This document shows, piece after piece, positions 32,653 through 41,255 of a DNA stretch of 64,000 nt. Position 1 is the stretch's first letter. Each line of letters opens with the position of its first letter. A program made the translations under genes and the position numbers. A model generated the notes under the pieces. That model was not told the origin of the DNA. It searched no databases and worked only from the letters and a program-made list of their open reading frames with translations. Origin of the DNA: Streptosporangium canum (GTDB lineage Bacteria; Actinomycetota; Actinomycetes; Streptosporangiales; Streptosporangiaceae); contig NZ_FOQY01000009.1 in the NCBI RefSeq assembly GCF_900113865.1, positions 1-64,000 on the forward strand, given 5' to 3'.

Positions 32653-33930
32653 CTACTTGCCGAGGGCGTCCTTGGGGACCGGTTTGTCCTGGGCCAGGGC
32701 GTCGAACATGCGCAGGGCCTTGGCCGTGTCCCACTTGACGACCGCCTGCCCGCCGATGGTCGGCAGGGAGCCGACCGGGACGACCGTGGTCACCGGGTTG
32801 TCGCCCATCGCGAGGCCGAGGGAGAGCAGGTCGAAGGCACCGCTCTCCTCCCCGACGGCCACCGAGTCGGTGGCGCTCAACGCGAGGGGGACGGAGCGGA
32901 AGGGATTGATCAGGACTCCGGGGCTGGCCGCCTTCTTCACCACCGCGGAGAAGAACTGGCGCTGGCGCTGGGTCCGGTCGAAGTCGGGGATGGCGCCGGT
33001 GGCGCGGGTGCGGACGTAGCCGAGGGCCGTGCCACCGTCCATCGTCTGCAGGCCCTTCTTCAGGTCGATGCCCGCCTTGGGGTCCTTGATGGCCTGCTTG
33101 ACGTTGATCTCGACCCCGCCGATGGCGTCCACGATGCCCACGAAGCCGCCGAAGCCGATCTCCATGTAGTGGTCGATCCGGAGCCCGGTGACCTTCTCCA
33201 CGGTCTTGGCGAGGAGCTTGGGGCCGCCGTCCTGGTAGGCGTAGGCGGCGTTGAGCTTGCCGCTGCCGTGGCCGTCGATCGGCACGTAGGAGTCACGCGG
33301 GAGGCTGACCAGGGTCGGGCGGTCGCCGGTGTCGGGGATGTGCAGCAGCATCATCGTGTCGGTCCGGCGGCCGACGGAGCTGCCGGTGGCGAGTTTCCTG
33401 CGCTGGGCCTTGGTCAGGCCGGCGCGGCTGTCGGAGCCGACCAGCAGCCAGTTGGTGCCGGGGGTGTCCGCGGGACGGCCGTCGTAGTCGGTGAGCGCCT
33501 CGATCCGGTGCAGCCGCGAATTGATCACGAAGTATCCGCCGACGGCGAGCACCAGCAGCACGACGAGCAGGCCGATGAGGATCCGCACGATCAGCCTGCC
33601 CGGCCGCTTCGGGCGCCAGGTCATGCTCGGCATCCGGGTCCCGCCTTTCCCTCCGGAGGAGCCGCCGGAGGACCCATCGGGGGATCCGGCGGGAGGAGCG
33701 CTCTCACCGGGGAGCGGCCTGACCGGGCCGGAGCCCTCCCTGGCCTTGCCGTACACCCGTGAGGTCGGCCGAGGTCGCGTGTCGTCGGCCGGCGCCTGCC
33801 CGGCGGACCCCGCCGCCGACCGGCCCCGTCCCTGCGCCGGGTAGGCGGGCTGCCCCGCCGCCCGGGGCGGCGGGGGCTGGGGCGATCGCAACGCGCGTGT
33901 GCGATCGTCGTCTTCCGGCCAGTCACCCAC
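32653..33930 (-). CDS. LytR-CpsA-Psr (LCP) family glycopolymer transferase
   Basis: A 425-aa membrane protein. A long Pro/Gly-rich cytoplasmic N-terminus (1 to about 110) precedes one membrane helix (IVRILIGLLVVLLVLAVGGYF). The LCP domain has WLLVGSDSRAG, RRTDTMMLLHI, LVSLPRDSYVPI, GKLNAAYAYQDGG and VRTRATGAIPDFDRTQRQ, with the Asp/Arg residues that bind polyprenyl pyrophosphate. Such enzymes attach teichoic acid or arabinogalactan-type polymers to peptidoglycan. Start GTG at 33930. Stand-alone gene. Confidence 0.93.
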   Translation of the reverse strand: MGDWPEDDDRTRALRSPQPPPPRAAGQPAYPAQGRGRSAAGSAGQAPADDTRPRPTSRVYGKAREGSGPVRPLPGESAPPAGSPDGSSGGSSGGKGGTRMPSMTWRPKRPGRLIVRILIGLLVVLLVLAVGGYFVINSRLHRIEALTDYDGRPADTPGTNWLLVGSDSRAGLTKAQRRKLATGSSVGRRTDTMMLLHIPDTGDRPTLVSLPRDSYVPIDGHGSGKLNAAYAYQDGGPKLLAKTVEKVTGLRIDHYMEIGFGGFVGIVDAIGGVEINVKQAIKDPKAGIDLKKGLQTMDGGTALGYVRTRATGAIPDFDRTQRQRQFFSAVVKKAASPGVLINPFRSVPLALSATDSVAVGEESGAFDLLSLGLAMGDNPVTTVVPVGSLPTIGGQAVVKWDTAKALRMFDALAQDKPVPKDALGK

Positions 33931-34030
33931 GTCGTCTCCCCGCCACTTCTTGAACCCACGATGAGAACGTCATTATCGACGCTACGTCGTGGCCCCGTCG
34001 CGCGCCGACGCCGCGTCAAGGTTTCCCTAT

Positions 34031-34225
34031 GTAAATGTACGCAGATGGGTACTTAGCAACCAACGAAGTGATCGTTGGCCGATCTGGAAACATCGACCCC
34101 CACATGGATCGTTACGGTAAGGGACGTCCCCTACGCGAAAGGATGATCGTGTCCACTCCGGACTCATGGAGTACCTGCCCGTGCGCATGCACGGGAACCG
34201 ATGACTCAACCGGGAGAGCCGCCCG
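34031..34225 (+). promoter_or_regulatory. Possible structured leader of CNNM-like operon
   Basis: The 295-bp gap between the LCP gene and the plus-strand operon is less GC-rich and can form several hairpins: CCAACGA/TCGTTGG near 34058, GTAAGGGA/TCCCCTAC near 34118, and CCCGTGC-GCAT-GCACGGG at 34178-34195, close to the ribosome site GGGAGAG. I do not match it to a known metal riboswitch. Regulatory leader is a hypothesis. Confidence 0.35.
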
Positions 34226-35671
34226 GTGAACACGGCTCTCGGCCTGCTGGCCGTACTGCTCCTCACTCTTGCCACCGGTTACTTCGTCGCCCAGGAGTTC
34301 GCCTTCGTCGCCGCCGACCGCGGCGTGCTGCGCGAACAGGCCGAAGCCGGTGACGCGGCGGCCAAGCGCGCACTGGAGGTGACGGGGCGCCTGTCGTTCA
34401 TGCTGTCGGGCGCGCAGCTCGGCATCACCGTGACCGCGCTGCTCGTCGGCTTCATCGCCGAGCCCGCCATCGCCACGGTCATCCGTCCGGGCCTGGAGGC
34501 CGCCGGCGTGCCGGAGGCGGCGGTCCCGGGCATCGCGGTGGCGCTGGCCGTCGCGGTCGCCACCGTCGTCCAGATGGTGCTCGGCGAGCTCGCTCCCAAG
34601 AACCTGGGCATCGCCCGTCCCGAGCCGGTGGCCAAGTTCCTCTCCGGCTCGACCATCGTCTACCTCAAAATCGCCGGGCCCGTCATCCGGCTGTTCGACT
34701 CCGCCGCCACGGGCCTGCTGCGCCGGGTGGGCGTGGAGCCCGTGGAGGAGGTCGAGCACGGCGCCAGCCCCGAGGAGCTGTCGCGGATCATCTCCGAGTC
34801 GGCCACGGCCGGCGACCTTCCCCCGCGGCTCTCGGAGCTGCTGGAGCGGGCGCTGGAGTTCGGCGACCGCACCGCCGAGGACGTCATGGTGCCGCGCCCC
34901 CGTGTGGTGCTGCTCCGGGTCGAACGCCCGATCTCCGACCTGCTCGACGCCGTCCGCGAGCACGGCCACTCCCGGTACCCGGTGCTCCGCAAGGACAACG
35001 GCGAGGACGTGGTCGGCGTCACCGGCGTACGGGAGCTGCTCAGGTCCGGCCTGACCGAGGGCCCGCTGGAGAAGATCACCCGCCCCGCGCTGCTGGTCCC
35101 CGACTCGCTGCCGCTCCCGGTCGTGCTGGAGCGCATGCGCGCCGCCGGCGACGACCTGGCCTGCGTCATCGACGAGTACGGCGGGCTCGCCGGCGTGGTC
35201 ACCGTCGAGGACCTCGCCGAGGAGCTCGTCGGCGAGCTGATCGACGAGAACGACCCCGAGCCCGCCGGAGTCGTCGCCAACGACGACGGCACCTGGAACC
35301 TGCCCGGCACGCTCCGGCTCGACGAGGTCGAGCGGGCGACCAAGCTGGAACTCCCCGAGAGCGACGGCTACGAGACCATCGCCGGCCTGGTGCTCGCCAC
35401 CCTCGGCCGGATGGCCGAGCCCGGCGACCAGGTCACCGTCACGCTGACCCTTGAGACCGACCTGCTGGAGAACGACAGCGTCGACGAGACCGACGCGGTG
35501 CTCACCGTGCTGTCGGTGCACCGCAGGGTCCCCGAGTGGGTACGGCTGGCGCCGGCGGCCGCGGCGGGGGTCCCCGAGAAGAACGGCGAGCACGCGATGG
35601 CCGCGCCGCGGATGATCGGCCGCGGCGCCGACAGACCCATGATCGAGCGAAGCGCGGTGGACGGACGATGA
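34226..35671 (+). CDS. CNNM/CorC-type membrane protein with CBS pair (hemolysin family)
   Basis: A 481-aa protein. The CNNM transmembrane domain (1 to about 185) includes FVAQEFAFVAADR, SFMLSGAQLGITVTALLVGF and VQMVLGELAPKN. Two CBS domains follow (about 225-335; VIDEYGGLAGVVTVEDLAEEL), then a CorC_HlyC FAD-like domain (about 345-430, WNLPGTLRLDEVE). Related proteins export or regulate magnesium. GTG at 34226 follows GGGAGAG. It overlaps the next gene by 4 nt. Confidence 0.92.
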   Translation: MNTALGLLAVLLLTLATGYFVAQEFAFVAADRGVLREQAEAGDAAAKRALEVTGRLSFMLSGAQLGITVTALLVGFIAEPAIATVIRPGLEAAGVPEAAVPGIAVALAVAVATVVQMVLGELAPKNLGIARPEPVAKFLSGSTIVYLKIAGPVIRLFDSAATGLLRRVGVEPVEEVEHGASPEELSRIISESATAGDLPPRLSELLERALEFGDRTAEDVMVPRPRVVLLRVERPISDLLDAVREHGHSRYPVLRKDNGEDVVGVTGVRELLRSGLTEGPLEKITRPALLVPDSLPLPVVLERMRAAGDDLACVIDEYGGLAGVVTVEDLAEELVGELIDENDPEPAGVVANDDGTWNLPGTLRLDEVERATKLELPESDGYETIAGLVLATLGRMAEPGDQVTVTLTLETDLLENDSVDETDAVLTVLSVHRRVPEWVRLAPAAAAGVPEKNGEHAMAAPRMIGRGADRPMIERSAVDGR

Positions 35672-36702
35672 GCACCACAGGAGCCCTGCTGCTCGGCGTG
35701 GCCCTGCTGATCGGCAACGCCTTCTTCGTCGCCGCCGAGTTCGCGGTCATCTCGGCCCGCAGGCACCGCCTGGAGGAGCTCGCGGGCAAGGGCGGCCGGT
35801 TGACCCGGGTCTCGGCCCGCGCCGCCGTGCGCGGCGGCAGGGAGCTCTCCCTGATGCTCGCCGGGGCCCAGCTCGGCATCACGCTGTGCTCGCTCGGGCT
35901 GGGCATGGTGACCGAGCCGGCCATCGAGCACCTGCTGGAGCCGGTCTTCGCGCTGGTCGGCCTGCCCGAGTCGCTGCAGGTCCCCATCTCGCTGGTGATC
36001 GCGCTGGCGCTGGTCACCTTCCTGCACATGGTGATCGGGGAGATGGCCCCCAAGTCGTGGGCGCTGACCCACCCGGAGACCGCGGCGATGAGCCTGGCGC
36101 TGCCGTTCCGCGGCTTCACCTGGCTGGTCCGGCCGGTGCTGTCCTCCCTCAACGGGCTGACCAACGCGCTGCTGAGGGTGTTCGGCGTGCACGCCAGGGA
36201 CGAGCTGGCCACCACCAGGACCCCGGTCCAGCTCGCCATGCTGGTCGGCGAGTCCGGCCGGATGGGCCTGCTCGACCGGGACGAGCACGACCTGCTCACG
36301 CGGGCCCTGCGGGTCCACCAGCAGCCGGTCGAACGCCTGATGCTGCCCATCGGGGAGGCCACCTGCGTGCCCGGGGACGCCACCGAGGCCCAGGTGCGCC
36401 ACGCGGCCGCCGACAGCGGGCACCTGCGCCTGCTGGTCAACTCCGGCAGGCCGACTGACGTCCTGGGCGTGCTGCACGTCAGAGACGTCCTGGTCCGGCC
36501 CGGCGCGAGCCCGGCGGAGCTGGCCCGGCCGGTGCCCCGGCTGGGGAAGAACACGACGATCCCCGAGGCGGTCTCCGTCCTCCAGGAGGCCCACGCCCAC
36601 GTGGGCCTCGTCACGGACGGCGGCGGCGAGGTGGCCGGCATGGTGAGTCTCACCGACCTGCTCGGCGAGCTTCTGGACGTCCGGATCCTCGCCGCGCGCT
36701 AG
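35668..36702 (+). CDS. Second CNNM-type membrane protein
   Basis: A 344-aa shorter paralogue. The CNNM domain has FFVAAEFAVISARRHRLEEL, LMLAGAQLGITLCSLGLGM and HMVIGEMAPKSWAL; a CBS pair ends with VTDGGGEVAGMVSLTDLLGELL. It lacks the C-terminal CorC_HlyC domain of its partner. ATG overlaps the previous stop (ATGA), so the two are co-translated and may form a hetero-oligomer. Paired long/short CNNM genes are common in actinobacteria. Probable role: divalent cation handling. Confidence 0.92.
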   Translation: MSTTGALLLGVALLIGNAFFVAAEFAVISARRHRLEELAGKGGRLTRVSARAAVRGGRELSLMLAGAQLGITLCSLGLGMVTEPAIEHLLEPVFALVGLPESLQVPISLVIALALVTFLHMVIGEMAPKSWALTHPETAAMSLALPFRGFTWLVRPVLSSLNGLTNALLRVFGVHARDELATTRTPVQLAMLVGESGRMGLLDRDEHDLLTRALRVHQQPVERLMLPIGEATCVPGDATEAQVRHAAADSGHLRLLVNSGRPTDVLGVLHVRDVLVRPGASPAELARPVPRLGKNTTIPEAVSVLQEAHAHVGLVTDGGGEVAGMVSLTDLLGELLDVRILAAR

Positions 36703-36750
36703 CTGTAGTGCCCCGTGAGGTCAGGCACGCGGCCGGCGGGGCGAGCGGAC

Positions 36751-36777
36751 GGGCCGGGGGAGAAACTTCCCCCGGCC
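36751..36777 (+). terminator. Terminator of CNNM-like operon
   Basis: GGGCCGGGGGA / TCCCCCGGCCC, perfect 11-bp stem, followed by GATTTCTCT. The stretch 36778-37069 holds no gene that I can support. Confidence 0.85.
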
Positions 36778-37069
36778 CGATTTCTCTGTCAGCGTAATCG
36801 AATTCATGATCGACCGATTTCCTGCAAGTGCCCGGAAAGCGACCGGCAAGCGCGGGTGACTAGAACAGGGCGCGTGCCGTACCGGCTCAAAACCCGGAAG
36901 TCCCCTACGTAACGGCTGGGACTTCTCTACAAGGGAGCGAACGACTACGTTGATCGATGATCGAACCGAGCGGCACCAGACTCCACGGACGGCCCCGATG
37001 AACGCGCGGATTCCCCGGAAAACAAGAAAGCCCCGGTGCGCTGTCCGCGCGGCCGAGGCTCTGTTTGAG

Positions 37070-37152
37070 TGGGCGAGGAGGGATTTGAACCCTCACGTCC
37101 TTTCGGACACACGGACCTGAACCGTGCGCGTCTGCCGTTCCGCCACCCGCCC
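37070..37152 (-). tRNA. tRNA-Leu (anticodon CAG)
   Basis: On the minus strand the acceptor GGGCGGG pairs with CTCGCCC (one G-U), followed by TGGCGGAAC. The anticodon stem-loop is CACGG-TTCAGGT-CCGTG, giving CAG for CUG codons. A long variable arm TGTCCGAAAGGACG and T-arm GAGGG-TTCAAAT-CCCTC follow. 83 nt, CCA not encoded. A tRNA-Leu next to fhaA is also found in Mycobacterium. Confidence 0.95.
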
Positions 37153-37308
37153 TTTTGGGTGCGGTGGAAACATTAGCACGGATCAGCCGGTACCCACGAA
37201 CCCGGATACGATCCTCCTAGACGCGGAGCGGAACGGCTGGGTGCGAGAGAGCGAGGAACAAGCCCCAAGCGGCCGTGACCTAGGTAGACGGAGGAAGGGA
37301 GGTACCCG

Positions 37309-38049
37309 GTGGGAGTCCTTCAGCGCTTCGAGCGGAGGCTCGAAGGCTTGGTTGAGGGAGCCTTTGCGCGGGCGTTCAAATCTGACCTTCAGCCGGTCGA
37401 GGTGGCCAGCGCGGTTCAACGCGAGATGGACGAACGTGCGGCGATCGTCGCCCAAGGGCGCACGCTCGTGCCGAACGACTTCGTGGTCGAGCTGTCCACC
37501 ACGGACAGCGAGCGACTGGAGGTCTACGCGGACAGCATCAGCCTTGAACTGGCCAACCTCGCCAGGGAGTACGCCAAGGAACAGGGTTACTCCTTCGTGG
37601 GACCGGTCCGGGTGCGTTTCGAGACGGCCGACGATCTGGCGGTCGGCCTGTTCCGGATCCGCTCCGGCGTGATCCGCGGCGCGACCGTCGAACAGGACGA
37701 GATCCGCCAGCCGGTGAGCGACGTGCCGGCCGCCAAGCCACACGCCTTCGGGGGCCGCCCCCGCCTACTGGTCTCGACCCAGGACGACCCGCAGGGACAG
37801 CGGTCCTACGACCTGACCACCCCGGTGACCCTGCTCGGCAGGGGCACCGACTGTGATCTACGGCTGGTCGACCCGGGTGTGTCCCGGCACCACGCCGAGC
37901 TGCGCGTGGAGGGTCCCCTGGTCGTGCTCGTCGACCTCGGCTCCACGAACGGCACCTTCGTCAACGGCCAGCCGGTCCGCCGGGTCGAGCTCCAGAACGG
38001 CACTCGTGTGACGCTGGGGCGGACGACTCTGGTTTTCCGGCGCGATTAA
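37309..38049 (+). CDS. fhaA: FhaA-type protein (DUF3662 plus FHA)
   Basis: A 246-aa phospho-threonine reader. The N-terminal DUF3662 domain (1 to about 125) begins GVLQRFERRLEGLVEGAFARA. The FHA domain (about 155-245) has LLGRGTDCDLRL, GVSRHHAEL and DLGSTNGTFVNG, with the Arg, Ser and Asn that bind pThr. In Mycobacterium FhaA interacts with MviN and wall-synthesis proteins downstream of PknB. GTG at 37309 follows GGGAGGTA. First gene of the kinase operon; this version has a very short linker between the domains. Confidence 0.95.
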   Translation: MGVLQRFERRLEGLVEGAFARAFKSDLQPVEVASAVQREMDERAAIVAQGRTLVPNDFVVELSTTDSERLEVYADSISLELANLAREYAKEQGYSFVGPVRVRFETADDLAVGLFRIRSGVIRGATVEQDEIRQPVSDVPAAKPHAFGGRPRLLVSTQDDPQGQRSYDLTTPVTLLGRGTDCDLRLVDPGVSRHHAELRVEGPLVVLVDLGSTNGTFVNGQPVRRVELQNGTRVTLGRTTLVFRRD

Positions 38050-38066
38050 AGGTAAACAAACGGTCC

Positions 38067-38540
38067 ATGTCCGAGCTCACGCTGCTGCTGATCCGGCTCG
38101 CGTTCCTCGCGCTGCTGTGGTTCTTCGTGATTGCCGCGGTCGGCGTGATCCGGACGGACTTGTTCGGATCACGCACGACCACCGCCGCCCCCGCGCGCAA
38201 GGCTCCCAAGCCGGTCAAGCCCGCGGCCAAACCCAAGAACAAGAAGGGGGAGCCACGGCAGATGGTCGTCATCGGTGGTCCCCTGGAAGGCACCACCATT
38301 ACCCTCTCGGAGACGCCAATCACCATCGGCCGGGCGAACGACGCCACGCTGGTAGTCAGCGACGACTACGCTTCCAGTCGGCATGCCCGGCTCTTCCCCC
38401 AGGACGGTCAGTGGATCGTGGAAGATCTCGGTTCGACCAACGGCACATACCTCGACCGCTCTAAAGTCACCCGTCCGACCCCGGTGCCGCTCGGTGTTCC
38501 GATCCGCATCGGCAAGACCGTCATCGAATTGCGCAAATGA
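38067..38540 (+). CDS. fhaB: FhaB-type membrane-anchored FHA protein
   Basis: A 157-aa protein. One N-terminal membrane helix (about 5-32, LLLIRLAFLALLWFFVIAAVG) with the family signature RTDLFGSR, a basic Pro/Lys linker, and an FHA domain (about 70-155): TIGRANDATLVV, YASSRHARLF and DLGSTNGTYLD. In relatives it is phosphorylated by PknA/PknB and links signalling to division (also called FipA in mycobacteria). Its stop overlaps the start of pstP by 4 nt. Confidence 0.95.
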   Translation: MSELTLLLIRLAFLALLWFFVIAAVGVIRTDLFGSRTTTAAPARKAPKPVKPAAKPKNKKGEPRQMVVIGGPLEGTTITLSETPITIGRANDATLVVSDDYASSRHARLFPQDGQWIVEDLGSTNGTYLDRSKVTRPTPVPLGVPIRIGKTVIELRK

Positions 38541-39862
38541 CCATCGCACTCCGTTACGCCGCCCGCTCCGACGTCGGCCTCCTCCGCGAAGGTAACGAGG
38601 ACTCGGCGTACGCCAGCGGTCGTCTGCTCGCCGTCGCCGACGGTATGGGCGGCCACGCACACGGTGAGGTGGCCAGCTCGGTCGCCATCGCCGCGATGTC
38701 CTCCCTCGACGAGGACCCGCAGGGGGGTGACCTGCTCAGCGCCATCGAGGCGGCGGTCAGAGACGCCAACCGCAGGCTCCACGAGATGGTGGGGCGGGAC
38801 CCGAGCCTCAAGGGCATGGGCACCACCCTGACCGCCATGCTGTGGTCCGGCACGAGGGTCGCGCTGGTCCACGTCGGCGACTCCCGCGCCTACCTGCTGC
38901 GCGCCGGGGAGCTCTACCAGATCACGCACGACCACACCCTGGTCCAGTCGCTGGTGGACGACGGCCGCATCACCCTGGAGGAGGCCGCCACCCACCCGCA
39001 GCGGTCGATCCTGCTGCGCGCCCTCGACGGCAGCGGCGAGGTCGATCCCGACCTGTCGCTGCGCGAGGCCCAGGTCGGCGACCGCTACCTGCTCTGCTCC
39101 GACGGATTGTCCGGGGTGGTGAGCGCGGAGACGATGCACCACACGCTCTCCACGATCGAGGACCCCGAGACGGTGGTCCGCACGCTCATCGACCTGGCCA
39201 ACCGCGGCGGCGGTCCCGACAACATCACCTGCGTGCTCGCCGACGTCCTGGAGGTGGACGAGGGGCTCGCCCTCCCCGTCGAGGCCGCCGTGGTGGGCGC
39301 CGCCGGGTCCACCCGGCCGCGGACCCAGCTGCCGGACACCCCGGCGGGCCACGCCGCGGGGATCACCATGCCCCAGCCCGTCATCACGGACGACGATCTC
39401 GATGAGCCGGTCGCCAGGGCCACAGGGCGGCCGGCCAGACGCCGTCGACTGTGGCCGCTCATGGCCTCGGTGGGAGGCGTCGTCCTGGTCGGCGGCGGCC
39501 TAGGGTGGTACTTCGGGAGCCAGTGGCTCGACGACCAGTACTTCGTAGGGGCGAAAGGGGATGAGATCGTGGTCTTCCAGGGCGTGAAGACCAACCTCGG
39601 CCCCATCGAGCTCTTCGACGTCGCCCGGAGCACCACCGAGTCGGTCACCGCCCTTGGCGCGTTCCAGCAGGGCCAGGTCCGCGACGGCATCCCCGTCACC
39701 AGCGTCGACGAGGGCCTGAAGAAGATCGAAGAGCTCAAGACGTCCGCGGCGAAGCCCGAGACGAAACCGACGGCGAAGCCTGAATCCAAGCCTGACGGGA
39801 AGGGCAAGCAGACCCCCCGGCCGAGCGGCACCGCATCCCCGGAACCCACAAGGTCGCAGTAG
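38537..39862 (+). CDS. pstP: PP2C Ser/Thr phosphatase PstP
   Basis: A 441-aa phosphatase opposing PknA/PknB. The catalytic domain (1 to about 240) has REGNEDS, VADGMGGHAHGEVAS, GTTLTAML, HVGDSRAYL, LCSDGLSG and GGPDNITCV, a complete metal-binding set. A linker, one membrane helix (about 300-320) and an extracytoplasmic domain with a Pro/Lys/Ser-rich end follow. ATGA overlap with fhaB shows coupling. Length slightly under the 510-aa mycobacterial form. Confidence 0.96.
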   Translation: MTIALRYAARSDVGLLREGNEDSAYASGRLLAVADGMGGHAHGEVASSVAIAAMSSLDEDPQGGDLLSAIEAAVRDANRRLHEMVGRDPSLKGMGTTLTAMLWSGTRVALVHVGDSRAYLLRAGELYQITHDHTLVQSLVDDGRITLEEAATHPQRSILLRALDGSGEVDPDLSLREAQVGDRYLLCSDGLSGVVSAETMHHTLSTIEDPETVVRTLIDLANRGGGPDNITCVLADVLEVDEGLALPVEAAVVGAAGSTRPRTQLPDTPAGHAAGITMPQPVITDDDLDEPVARATGRPARRRRLWPLMASVGGVVLVGGGLGWYFGSQWLDDQYFVGAKGDEIVVFQGVKTNLGPIELFDVARSTTESVTALGAFQQGQVRDGIPVTSVDEGLKKIEELKTSAAKPETKPTAKPESKPDGKGKQTPRPSGTASPEPTRSQ

Positions 39863-39866
39863 ACAC

Positions 39867-41255
39867 ATGAGCACCCCAAGCGTCGAGCCCGTCCCCCTGC
39901 CCGCCAAACGACGGCTGGCCCAGTTGGCGATGCTCGCCTTCGCGGTCGTGATCGTGATGTTCGCGTACGCCAACGTGGGGCTGGCGATCGACAAGCAGAT
40001 CCCCTCGGGCATGCTCACCTACGGCCTCAGCCTGGGCGGGTTCATGCTGGCCGCCTACCTCGTGCTCGCCAGGTTCGCCCCCTGGGCCGACCCGCTGATC
40101 CTGCCCCTGGTGACGCTGGTCAACGGCCTCGGCCTGGTGATGATCTACCGTCTCGAACAGGCCAAGCCCCCGGCGTACGGCGCCTCGCCCAACACCCAGC
40201 TCCTGTGGACGGCCGTCGGGGTCGTCCTGTTCAGCGTGACGCTGATCGTGCTGCGCGACCACCGCGCGCTGCAGCGGCTCACCTACACCGCCGGCGCCAT
40301 CGGGCTCTTCCTGCTGATCTCGCCGCTGCTGCCGCTCATCGGCCACTCGGAGAACGGCGCGAGCATCTGGATCAAGATCCCCGGGGTGGGCCAGCTCCAG
40401 CCCGCCGAGTTCGCCAAGCTCGCCCTGATCGTCTTCTTCGCCGGCTACCTCGTCGCCAAGCGCGACGTGCTGGCGCTGGCCGGTCGGCGGCTGCTCTTCA
40501 TCGACCTGCCCCGCGCCCGCGACCTCGGCCCGATCCTCATCGTCTGGGGCTTCAGCCTGGGCGTGCTGATCCTGCAGAAGGACCTCGGCTCCTCCCTGCT
40601 GATCTTCGGCACGTTCATCGCGATGCTCTACATCGCCACCCAGCGCACCTCGTGGGTCCTGATCGGCATCCTGCTCTTCGTCGGCGGCGCGATCCTCGCC
40701 GGGATGGTCTTCGACCACGTGTACGCCCGCTTCGAGGTCTACCTCAACCCGGAGGACCCGAAGCTCTTCGCGCGTGAGCTGGGCGGCAGCGAGCAGCTCA
40801 TGCAGGGCCTGTTCGCCATGGCCGCCGGCGGGATCCTCGGCACCGGGCTCGGCCAGGGCCATCCCGAGAAGATCCCGCTGGCCATCTCCGACTTCATCTT
40901 CCCCGCCACCGGCGAGGAGCTGGGCCTGACCGGGCTGATGGCCCTGCTGATGGTCTACGCGCTGCTGGTGCAGCGCGGCCTGCGCACCTCGATCGCGGCC
41001 CGCGACCCGTTCTCCAAGCTGCTGGCCGGCGGCCTGTCGTTCATCCTGGCCTGGCAGGTCTTCATCATCGTCGGCGGCGTGACCAACCTGATCCCGCTGA
41101 CCGGCCTGGTCACCCCGTTCATGTCCCAGGGCGGCTCGGCGCTGCTGGCTAACTGGATCCTTATCGCGCTGCTGGTACGCATGTCGGATGCGGCGAGGAA
41201 GCCGCCACCCCAAGCCATCCAGGACGAAGGAATGACGCAGGTGTTCCAGCGATGA
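39867..41255 (+). CDS. rodA: SEDS peptidoglycan glycosyltransferase RodA
   Basis: A 462-aa multi-pass protein of the FtsW/RodA/SpoVE family that polymerises lipid II. Motifs: HSENGASIWIKIPGVGQLQP, PAEFAKLALIVFFAGYL, ILQKDLGSSLLIFGTF with the catalytic Asp, and the C-terminal FIIVGGVTNLIPLTGLVTPF. It partners the class B PBP encoded next, whose ATG overlaps the rodA stop by 4 nt. Position in the kinase operon identifies it as RodA rather than FtsW. Confidence 0.95.
   Translation: MSTPSVEPVPLPAKRRLAQLAMLAFAVVIVMFAYANVGLAIDKQIPSGMLTYGLSLGGFMLAAYLVLARFAPWADPLILPLVTLVNGLGLVMIYRLEQAKPPAYGASPNTQLLWTAVGVVLFSVTLIVLRDHRALQRLTYTAGAIGLFLLISPLLPLIGHSENGASIWIKIPGVGQLQPAEFAKLALIVFFAGYLVAKRDVLALAGRRLLFIDLPRARDLGPILIVWGFSLGVLILQKDLGSSLLIFGTFIAMLYIATQRTSWVLIGILLFVGGAILAGMVFDHVYARFEVYLNPEDPKLFARELGGSEQLMQGLFAMAAGGILGTGLGQGHPEKIPLAISDFIFPATGEELGLTGLMALLMVYALLVQRGLRTSIAARDPFSKLLAGGLSFILAWQVFIIVGGVTNLIPLTGLVTPFMSQGGSALLANWILIALLVRMSDAARKPPPQAIQDEGMTQVFQR

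Noticed and set aside
34031..34225. M-box or yybP-ykoY metal riboswitch
   Set aside because: The conserved blocks of those classes are not visible; only generic hairpins are, so it is listed as an unclassified leader.
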